A stretch of 6,957 nt of DNA from DATJPR01 sp035506295 (lineage in GTDB: Bacteria > Bacteroidota > Ignavibacteria > UBA10030 > UBA6906), in contig DATJPR010000163.1 in assembly GCA_035506295.1 (NCBI GenBank), positions 1-6,957 on the forward strand. Direction: 5' to 3'. The stretch's first letter is position 1, and each line of letters starts with the position of its first letter. Position numbers and translations under genes: made by a program. Of this stretch, positions 1-5,024 are shown piece after piece. The notes beneath the pieces are model-generated. The model saw nothing but the letters and a program-made list of their open reading frames with translations. It searched no databases and was not told where the DNA came from.

Positions 1-85
1 TCGCGAACCATGCGGGTACGGTAGCCCATAAGGTCTGGCATACCTACGGTGACGAAGGTGACTTCGCACACCGCAGGTCGTGCGC
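1..85. other. Unassigned window edge, possibly the end of a neighbouring gene
   Basis: On the plus strand one frame is open from base 3 to a TAG at 87-89 (28 codons, reading ...VWHTYGDEGDFAHRRSCA). If real, it would be the C-terminal tail of a gene converging on the epimerase, with the two stop codons overlapping. On the minus strand, the frame exactly antiparallel to it is also open and contains ATG codons (reads VCEVTFVTVGMPDLMGYR), so it could instead be the start of a gene running off the window. Both show similar G/C use at third codon positions. I recognise neither, and 85 bases cannot settle the choice. Confidence 0.25.
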
Positions 86-1033
86 TTAGGTCCCACGGGG
101 CTGGAGCGTTCTTCGCAGATAGTCCACCGTCACTTTTACACTCTCAGCCGGCGGTGTCGCCACGATGCCAAACCGTTTCTCGAACTTGCTGCTGTCGAAC
201 ACGTAGTCGATTTTGTTCTGATACATCATCTCGGGGAACTCTCTCATGAGCGGGAGGAGCACCCCAAGGAGATAGAACAGAGGCTTGGGGATCCTTCGTA
301 TCCGCGGTTCCCGATGGAGTTCATTCGCAAACAACTCAATCCATTGCAGCATAGTCAGCCGATCTTTCGTCGTCGGAACGTGCCAGACCTGATCGTAGGC
401 ATCATCAGTGTTTCCAAGCAGCGCAGTTGCCTTTGCTGCGTCAGGCGTATAGGTGAACGTGTGAATTCTGTTCACGTCGCCAAAGACTTGAGCCTTTTTC
501 CCCTTGATCAGATTCTTTGCTACGGTTTCTCCGATCACGCTGTTGTTGGTATCAGGTCCGAGGAAATCGGCCGATCGGGCAATAAGCGCCTTCAGGGAAT
601 GATTTCCCGCTTCAGACATGATCATCTCGTGAAGCTGCCGCCGCACGAGTCCCTTCTTGCTGGGAGGCTGGATTGGAGAATCTTCAGTCATATGCGGGAT
701 CGCTGATTTCGCGTAAACGTATACGTTGTCAAAAAACACCAGCTTCGCGTTCTGCCTCTTGCAGGCTTCAATCACCGCCTTCATGAACGGTGGCCAGGTT
801 CGCCGCCAGACCTTCAAGCTGTACTGAAATCCCACGGTCACGTAGACCACATCGCTTCCAGCAACCGCCTCAGATATTCGACTGGAATCAGCAAGGTCAA
901 GGCTGAAAAGCTCATCCGAATCATTGACCTTTTTGGGATTTCTGCTTACCAACCTGATCCGGTCCGTATAGCGCTTCAATTCCCGGGCGAGCGGCAATCC
1001 AATCGCCCCGCCTGAACCAAGTATCGTCTGCAT
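86..1033 (-). CDS. NAD(P)-binding epimerase/SDR-family protein
   Basis: This 315-residue protein has an N-terminal Rossmann fold and is probably a cytosolic NAD(P)-dependent oxidoreductase or epimerase of the extended/atypical SDR type. The substrate cannot be read from the sequence. Residues 2-12 form the first beta strand and a glycine-rich dinucleotide loop (GSGGAIG, 6-12). Residues 61-68 (DVVYVTVG) fit the strand-4 region. The segment LVFFDNVYVYAKS (98-110) contains a Tyr105-x3-Lys109 pair placed like the SDR catalytic YxxxK. Residues 152-160 (ARSADFLGP) and the HTFTYTPDAAKA segment (191-202) match the C-terminal part of epimerase-like proteins. I chose the ATG at 1033 because the glycine motif then begins at residue 6 and AAGG lies 7 bases upstream. 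A TTG at 1075 in the same frame would add 14 uncharacteristic residues. Spot counts suggest somewhat lower GC here than in the signalling genes. Family assignment is good; specific function is unknown. Confidence 0.9.
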   Translation of the reverse strand: MQTILGSGGAIGLPLARELKRYTDRIRLVSRNPKKVNDSDELFSLDLADSSRISEAVAGSDVVYVTVGFQYSLKVWRRTWPPFMKAVIEACKRQNAKLVFFDNVYVYAKSAIPHMTEDSPIQPPSKKGLVRRQLHEMIMSEAGNHSLKALIARSADFLGPDTNNSVIGETVAKNLIKGKKAQVFGDVNRIHTFTYTPDAAKATALLGNTDDAYDQVWHVPTTKDRLTMLQWIELFANELHREPRIRRIPKPLFYLLGVLLPLMREFPEMMYQNKIDYVFDSSKFEKRFGIVATPPAESVKVTVDYLRRTLQPRGT

Positions 1034-1074
1034 GTGCGTGCCTTGCTGTTGTGATCGTTGAGCGATCTGGAGCA

Positions 1075-1103
1075 ATAGTAATGATTGGACTGAGGAGATT
1101 CAA
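1075..1103 (-). promoter_or_regulatory. Possible sigma-70-like promoter for the epimerase gene
   Basis: Reading the minus strand, TTGAAT (1103-1098) and TACTAT (1080-1075) are separated by exactly 17 bases. Each matches four of six bases of the TTGACA/TATAAT consensus. Transcription would begin roughly 35 bases before the ATG at 1033. The -35 element overlaps the stop codon of the 41-codon ORF, so the epimerase could have its own promoter. This is a motif match only, in an organism whose sigma factor preference is unknown. Confidence 0.25.
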
Positions 1104-1225
1104 ACGTCGTTGATGGCCTGGCAGCGCTGCTGAGGGAGTGAACCCTGGGGGTCAAGCCGGATGAGCGGCCCGTTGTCGCCGAAAATGCTGGCGAAGACTG
1201 CTGAACATTGAACTTTCAAATTCAT
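1100..1225 (-). CDS. Small hypothetical ORF, 41 residues
   Basis: This ORF encodes a 41-residue polar peptide starting MNLKVQCSAVFAS and ending QRCQAINDV. It has no signal peptide, membrane segment or motif I recognise. The main support is its ribosome binding site: AAGGAAGG on the minus strand (1240-1233), 7 bases before the ATG at 1225. It lies 66 bases upstream of the epimerase start on the same strand and could be a short leader cistron. The frame stays open upstream to an ATG at 1318, giving 72 residues. That longer form would overlap the divergent membrane gene and lacks a comparable ribosome binding site. It may also be a gene remnant or chance. Confidence 0.3.
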   Translation of the reverse strand: MNLKVQCSAVFASIFGDNGPLIRLDPQGSLPQQRCQAINDV

Positions 1226-1232
1226 CGGATTA

Positions 1233-1240
1233 CCTTCCTT
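1233..1240 (-). promoter_or_regulatory. Strong ribosome binding site of the 41-codon ORF
   Basis: AAGGAAGG on the minus strand is 7 bases from the ATG at 1225, and it picks that start over the upstream in-frame ATG at 1318. Its first four bases are also the end of the downstream arm of the adjacent inverted repeat (1237-1260), so in RNA the site could be partly masked. Confidence 0.4.
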
Positions 1241-1260
1241 CGACTTCGATTGATCGAAGG
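1237..1260. repeat. Nested inverted repeat in the divergent intergenic region
   Basis: Two overlapping dyads are visible. CCTTCGA (1237-1243) pairs with TCGAAGG (1254-1260) across 10 bases. Inside it, TTCGAT (1245-1250) pairs with ATCGAA (1253-1258) across 2 bases. A further TTCGATCG occurs at 1292-1299, close to the ribosome binding site of the plus-strand gene. The region separates two divergently oriented reading frames, so an operator is one reading. An RNA hairpin overlapping the ribosome binding site of the minus-strand 41-codon ORF is another. No known regulator motif is recognised. Confidence 0.35.
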
Positions 1261-1308
1261 CAATTGCTCCCTTCTTGATAAGTTCATTCCTTTCGATCGG
1301 GGGATTGC

Positions 1309-1734
1309 ATGGGTTCAAACTCCAGGAGAATCGTATTCGGTGGATTGCTGGCCGGAGTCGCTATCATCGTTGTCAATGTGATCGCCCAGCTCACGGTGGG
1401 CGACCGGGCGAGGAGCGACATGAATGCCTGGCTGCCTGGATCAGCCGATCGAATGAGCTTGGGTGCCGGGGCTCTGGCGGCGGGAATCATGTTCAAGCTG
1501 ACAATCGGTGTGTTGATCGTATGGCTTTCGGCCGCACTGCGACCTCGGTTCGGCCCGGGCCCTCGCCCCGCCCTGTATGCATCAATGCTCGTGTGGGTGC
1601 TCGGAGCGATATTCTTTTCCGACTATCCGATGATGGGTATGATATCGATATGTGCATACGTCATCGCCGAGCTCTTTCAGCCCGTGGCATTTCTCCTTGC
1701 CGCGTGGATCGGTGCGCGGGTATCCCGCAACTGA
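1309..1734 (+). CDS. Small four-helix integral membrane protein, unknown function
   Basis: This 141-residue protein lies almost wholly in the membrane. Hydrophobic segments are near residues 8-28, 58-77, 88-106 and 111-135. The connecting loops carry basic clusters (SRR at 5-7, ALRPRFGPGPRP at 76-87), which suggests those parts face the cytoplasm. The glycine-rich first helix (FGGLLAGVAIIVVNV) and the WLSAALRPRFGPGP segment resemble a group of small uncharacterised bacterial membrane proteins I know only from general memory. I can name no function or domain with confidence. The ATG at 1309 is preferred because GGGGGA (1299-1304) ends 4 bases upstream. The next gene on this strand starts 183 bases beyond the stop, so co-transcription is possible but not obvious. 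A longer overlapping frame from 1275 is not this gene; it lacks the membrane pattern in this stretch. Confidence 0.8.
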   Translation: MGSNSRRIVFGGLLAGVAIIVVNVIAQLTVGDRARSDMNAWLPGSADRMSLGAGALAAGIMFKLTIGVLIVWLSAALRPRFGPGPRPALYASMLVWVLGAIFFSDYPMMGMISICAYVIAELFQPVAFLLAAWIGARVSRN

Positions 1735-1795
1735 CGGTTCCCCGACCGAGAATTGTCCGATGGTCGCTGACGCGAGAGGGCAATCATTCATCTTT

Positions 1796-1862
1796 GTGGT
1801 ATTCTCCCTATGACGGAGACGCCAGGACGCTGACCATCAGGTTCTCTCTGGGGGAATACCGC
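1796..1862 (+). repeat. Long imperfect inverted repeat in the leader of the VIT-like gene
   Basis: GTGGTATTCTCCC (1796-1808) is complementary to GGGGGAATACCGC (1850-1862) at 11 of 13 positions. The other two are T-G pairs that would be G-U wobbles in RNA, so a transcript could form an uninterrupted 13-bp stem closing a 41-base loop. It lies between the two plus-strand membrane genes and ends 38 bases before the ribosome binding site of the second. There is no run of T after it, so it is not an intrinsic terminator. It could be a structured 5' leader or paired protein-binding half-sites. I match it to no known riboswitch class. Confidence 0.4.
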
Positions 1863-1900
1863 GATCCGGCAGAGTCGAGCCGTGTAGTGACGAAGTATAT

Positions 1901-1907
1901 GGAGGAG
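1901..1907 (+). promoter_or_regulatory. Ribosome binding site setting the VIT-like start
   Basis: GGAGGAG lies 9 bases before the ATG at 1917 and decides in favour of it. The in-frame ATG at 1899 overlaps this site and has only a weak purine stretch ahead of it. Confidence 0.65.
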
Positions 1908-1916
1908 TTGCCCGCG

Positions 1917-2405
1917 ATGAACAGTGTGAGATCTGAAATCGGGAAACTGGAGAACTACGTTCTGGGGAGTTCGGCCGCCATTATCACGAACATCGGGCTG
2001 ATCGTCGGACTTGGGTCTGCACATGCGGGCAAAGGGGCGATTCTCAGCGGACTTCTCACGATTGCGCTGGCAGATAACATTTCTGACTCGCTGGGGATTC
2101 GGCTGTACAAGGAAAGCGAGGGGTACGGAGAGAGGATGTCCAGGCTTGCGACGCTGTTGAACTTTCTCTCACGCCTGGTGGTGTCGTTCACATTCATAGT
2201 GATTGTCTACCTCTTTCCTATCCGGCAAGCAACTATTGGCGCGATCGGCTGGGCGCTCCTGTTGCTCACGATCGTGAGTTACCTGATCACAAAAGAACAC
2301 GGTCAGAACTCGATATTGGGAATCATCAAACGCGTGATGGTGGCGGTCATCGTGATCGCGCTCAGCCTCTGTGCGGGATCCATCACCGCCGGTTTTGTTG
2401 GTTGA
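1917..2405 (+). CDS. Compact VIT1/CCC1-like five-helix membrane protein
   Basis: This 162-residue protein has five predicted membrane helices, near residues 17-33, 39-56, 84-101, 104-124 and 135-158. The first two resemble the VIT1/CCC1 family, which exports iron or manganese. NYVLGSSAAIITNIGLIVG (13-31) lines up with the family's VLGxNDGLVS-type helix 1. ALADNISDSLGIRLYKESE (50-68) lines up with the ADxISMxxGxYLSxKSE-type helix 2. Notable differences: the Asp expected in helix 1 is Ala20, the Met expected in helix 2 is Asp57, and the loop between helices 2 and 3 is short, so the glutamate-rich cytoplasmic metal-binding helices of plant-type VIT1 are missing. Compact family members lacking that domain are known. 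Transport activity and substrate are therefore uncertain. The ATG at 1917 is set by GGAGGAG at 1901-1907. The gene converges on the kinase gene with 8 bases between their stops. The alignment is from memory of family motifs. Confidence 0.8.
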   Translation: MNSVRSEIGKLENYVLGSSAAIITNIGLIVGLGSAHAGKGAILSGLLTIALADNISDSLGIRLYKESEGYGERMSRLATLLNFLSRLVVSFTFIVIVYLFPIRQATIGAIGWALLLLTIVSYLITKEHGQNSILGIIKRVMVAVIVIALSLCAGSITAGFVG

Positions 2406-2413
2406 AGCTCACC

Positions 2414-4930
2414 TCAGGGCTTTGACGGCCTGCCATCATGTGAGAGCACCTCATGAATCATGTTCAGCATTCGTTCGCTCGTGTACGGTTTCATGAGGTA
2501 TCCCTGAATACGTAACGCTCGTCTGTCGACCGGGTCAATCTCCGCTACAACGCCGCTTCCGACAATCACCTTGATGTCCCTGTCCACCTTCCGGATTTCC
2601 TTCAATGCCGCGAGGCCGTCCATGCCGGGCATGTTTATGTCCGTGAGAATCAGTTGAATGTGCCCTTTCTGAGCGAGGCCAAACACCGATACGGCCTCTG
2701 CACCGTTGGATGCCGACAGGACCCTGTACCCGTGCAATTCCAGTATCGTACGGGCAATTTCAAGAACTGCCTGCTCATCGTCCACGACGAGAATTACCTC
2801 ACCGTGCCCTGAAGGCGCGACCGCGGTTCGCTCACCACTTCTGGTGGGTCCCTCATGGGCGACTGCGGGAAAGCAGATCTTGAAGCAGGTCCCTTTTCCC
2901 ACATCGCTGTAGAGATTGATAAACCCGTGGTGGTCCTTCACGATTGCATACACCGTCGAGAGCCCGAGACCCGTCCCTTTGCCCAGATCCTTCGTGGTGA
3001 AAAACGGTTCAAAAATCCTCTCCTGAATCTCCCTGGGGATACCGATCCCGGTATCGGAGACACTCACCATGACGTATTCGCCCGGTTGCCCGCCCAGCAG
3101 CATCTTGGCGTCGTTGTCATCGAGGCTCAGGTTCGAGGCGGAAATTGCCAGCCGACCCCCATCGGGCATTGCATCGCGGGCATTCACACAGAGATTCATC
3201 AGTACCTGGTGAAGTTGCGTCGCGTCACCCTGGACGAATGCGAGGTCCCGTGCAACATCCGTCGTCACTTCAATGGTCCGGGGAAACGTTTCCCGTATGA
3301 TCGTTGTGATCTCCCGGATGACATAGCGCAGTTGCTGAGGGGCGAATTCTTTCTCCGAGCCCCGCGCAAACAGGAGCACCTGTTTGACGATGTCGCTGCC
3401 GCGTTGTACGCTCGTCTCCAGCGAGGCGATGCACCTCTTCAGGCCGGGATCACTGATCTTCCGATCGAGAAGCGCGAGGGACATGGTGATCGGCGACAGA
3501 ACGTTATTCAAATCGTGGGCAATGCCGCCCGCAAGAGTTCCCAGGCTTTCCAGCCGTTGCGCACGTCTGAATTGCGCTTCCAGCAAACGCTGCTCGGTGA
3601 TGTCACGGTTGATGACAAGACAGGATGAGGGCCTTCCGTGCTTGTCCCGCACGAGCGTCCAGTGGCTCTGGATGATAAGCTCCTTGCCCGACTTGGTGCG
3701 CTGGCGCAGCTCGCCGTCCCATTCCCCCGTCTCCAGCAGGCGCTCCTTTTCAGCACGGTACTTCTCCAGACTGGATTCTGCAATGAGCGCCTCCCCCGAA
3801 ATGGCCCGTGCTTCTTCGAAGGACCAGCCGTACAGCTCCTGCGCGGCCCTGTTAAAGTACAGCAACCTGTCGTTCACGTCCCGCAGCATGATTGCATCGC
3901 GTGCAACGTCGAGCAGGCGTGCCTGTTCTTCGATCCTCTCCTCTGCCAGCCTGCGCTCCGTAATATCCCGCACCATCGCCTGGAGGAACGATTCGTTCCC
4001 GGAGTCCACCAGACTCACGGAGACCTCGGTATCAAAGAGGGATCCGTCTCTGCGGCGATGTTTCCAGTAGACACTCTGGGGGTTCCCCTGAAGGGCCGCA
4101 GTGATGACCTCCATGGCCTTTTCTTTCGAGTCCCGGCCGTCAGGCTGGCGGGGAGGGCTGAATTGCCACGGGCAATGGCCGACTATTTCCGCCCGGTCCC
4201 GGCAGCCGAACATGGCCAGCGTCTTGTCATTGCAGTACGTGAACCTCTCGCTGGTCATGAGCAGTATCGCGTCATTGGCGCCTTCAAAGAGAGCGCGGTA
4301 TCGCTGCTCGGTTGCCCGCAGTTGATCTGCATGCGTGCGGAGTGCTTTTTCATTGGCCTTCGCAAGGGCAAGGCTCGCAATGAGATGATCCGACAGCAGC
4401 CTGATCGTCACTGCGGTCAAGCCGACGATGACGACGGTGTCCAGGATATCCGAGAAGTTTGTCAGGCCGCTGTAGGCATTGTGAAGCACCCCGTGGATCT
4501 CCATGCACCCTATTGCGGCGAGGCAGACCAGTGAGACGGCGGTGAACGCCAGCCAGCGTCTCCTCCTCATGACGAGGCCCGCAAGCACAAGCATGCCCGG
4601 CAGTCCAAAGACGGCTGTGTCATGAGTTCCGTCGTTGAGCACCAGCATGCACATCAGGAAGCCCATGAGGGCAAACGACAGCAGGCCGGCCGATAATTCA
4701 ACGTGTCCCCGTCGAACCAGCATGAGCGACGCGACAACGAAGGCGCACAAGCCGGTCATCGCGGGTATGGGCCTGACATTGTGGGACAACTCTTTGTAGA
4801 TGATCAGAATGCACACGCCGACGAGGATGGCAATGGTGCTGGTATTGATGATGCCCGCGGTGCGATTCTTCTCATCGTCCCGGAACCGAACCGGGAATAC
4901 AAGTTCTTGAATTCTGGAGTAGAGCGTCAT
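2414..4930 (-). CDS. Membrane-bound hybrid sensor histidine kinase (PAS-PAS-HisKA-HATPase-REC)
   Basis: This 838-residue two-component sensor sits in the inner membrane, autophosphorylates on histidine and can pass phosphate to its own receiver. About six hydrophobic segments fill residues 27-180, with almost no periplasmic domain. A signal-relay helix follows (about 180-210), then two PAS domains (about 205-325 and 335-447), each ending in a RDITE motif. The HisKA H-box has His472 (GGIAHDLNN). The ATPase domain shows the N box (Asn579, Asn583, Asp586), G1 box DTGIGIP (626-632), F box FEPFFTT (640-646) and G2 box GKGTGLGLS (650-658). The C-terminal receiver has acidic Asp717/Asp718, phospho-acceptor Asp764 (LTDINMPGMDG), Ser792 and Lys814 (MKPY). 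All catalytic residues look intact. The ATG at 4930 is chosen because TAAGGA (4940-4935) precedes it and the first helix follows closely. The frame is open back to 5158, but that part is arginine-rich and overlaps the chemoreceptor gene. It lies 94 bases after that gene. The signal sensed and the phosphorelay partner are unknown. Confidence 0.96.
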   Translation of the reverse strand: MTLYSRIQELVFPVRFRDDEKNRTAGIINTSTIAILVGVCILIIYKELSHNVRPIPAMTGLCAFVVASLMLVRRGHVELSAGLLSFALMGFLMCMLVLNDGTHDTAVFGLPGMLVLAGLVMRRRRWLAFTAVSLVCLAAIGCMEIHGVLHNAYSGLTNFSDILDTVVIVGLTAVTIRLLSDHLIASLALAKANEKALRTHADQLRATEQRYRALFEGANDAILLMTSERFTYCNDKTLAMFGCRDRAEIVGHCPWQFSPPRQPDGRDSKEKAMEVITAALQGNPQSVYWKHRRRDGSLFDTEVSVSLVDSGNESFLQAMVRDITERRLAEERIEEQARLLDVARDAIMLRDVNDRLLYFNRAAQELYGWSFEEARAISGEALIAESSLEKYRAEKERLLETGEWDGELRQRTKSGKELIIQSHWTLVRDKHGRPSSCLVINRDITEQRLLEAQFRRAQRLESLGTLAGGIAHDLNNVLSPITMSLALLDRKISDPGLKRCIASLETSVQRGSDIVKQVLLFARGSEKEFAPQQLRYVIREITTIIRETFPRTIEVTTDVARDLAFVQGDATQLHQVLMNLCVNARDAMPDGGRLAISASNLSLDDNDAKMLLGGQPGEYVMVSVSDTGIGIPREIQERIFEPFFTTKDLGKGTGLGLSTVYAIVKDHHGFINLYSDVGKGTCFKICFPAVAHEGPTRSGERTAVAPSGHGEVILVVDDEQAVLEIARTILELHGYRVLSASNGAEAVSVFGLAQKGHIQLILTDINMPGMDGLAALKEIRKVDRDIKVIVGSGVVAEIDPVDRRALRIQGYLMKPYTSERMLNMIHEVLSHDGRPSKP

Positions 4931-4934
4931 AGTG

Positions 4935-4940
4935 TCCTTA
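4935..4940 (-). promoter_or_regulatory. Ribosome binding site setting the kinase start
   Basis: The minus strand reads TAAGGA followed by CACT and the ATG at 4930, a slightly short spacing. A second purine stretch, GAGGGG (4946-4941), lies directly upstream. Together they choose 4930 over the open frame that extends to 5158. The TAA inside the site is also the stop of a 26-codon open frame that begins at 5018. Confidence 0.6.
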
Positions 4941-4946
4941 CCCCTC

Positions 4947-4977
4947 ACGCTGCTCGCCGGGCGCAGGCGAGCAGCGT
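4947..4977 (-). other. Perfect 12-bp intercistronic hairpin between chemoreceptor and kinase genes
   Basis: ACGCTGCTCGCC (4947-4958) and GGCGAGCAGCGT (4966-4977) are exact reverse complements separated by a 7-base loop. On the transcribed minus strand the stem ends 6 bases before the kinase ribosome binding site and is followed by GAGGGGTAAGG, with no U-run. That argues against a canonical intrinsic terminator in either direction. More likely roles are protecting the 3' end of the upstream chemoreceptor message, setting the expression ratio of the two genes, or hindering translation initiation of the kinase. Its placement inside the 94-base gap, outside confident coding sequence, supports a genuine element. 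Confidence 0.6.
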
Positions 4978-5024
4978 TTGCGTCGGTTGGCTGGTCGCGG
5001 AGTCCTCGCAGGTGACATCTCCTG

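Noticed and set aside
1716..1728. GCGGG-TAT-CCCGC hairpin at the end of the four-helix membrane gene as a terminator
   Set aside because: It is a 5-bp stem inside the coding region with no following T-run, and is expected by chance in GC-rich DNA.
1275..2405. One 376-residue plus-strand ORF covering both small membrane genes
   Set aside because: Only its last 162 residues look like protein. Over 1309-1734 the hydrophobic, gene-like frame is a different one with its own ribosome binding site, and the joining stretch is Arg/Ser-rich without domain features.
2855..4534. Several 200-300 residue plus-strand ORFs opposite the kinase gene
   Set aside because: They overlap the PAS, HisKA and ATPase motifs of the intact kinase in antisense and show no domain pattern of their own.
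4947..4977. Rho-independent terminator between chemoreceptor and kinase
   Set aside because: The stem is strong, but no U-run follows on the minus strand, and only TTTG follows on the plus strand.
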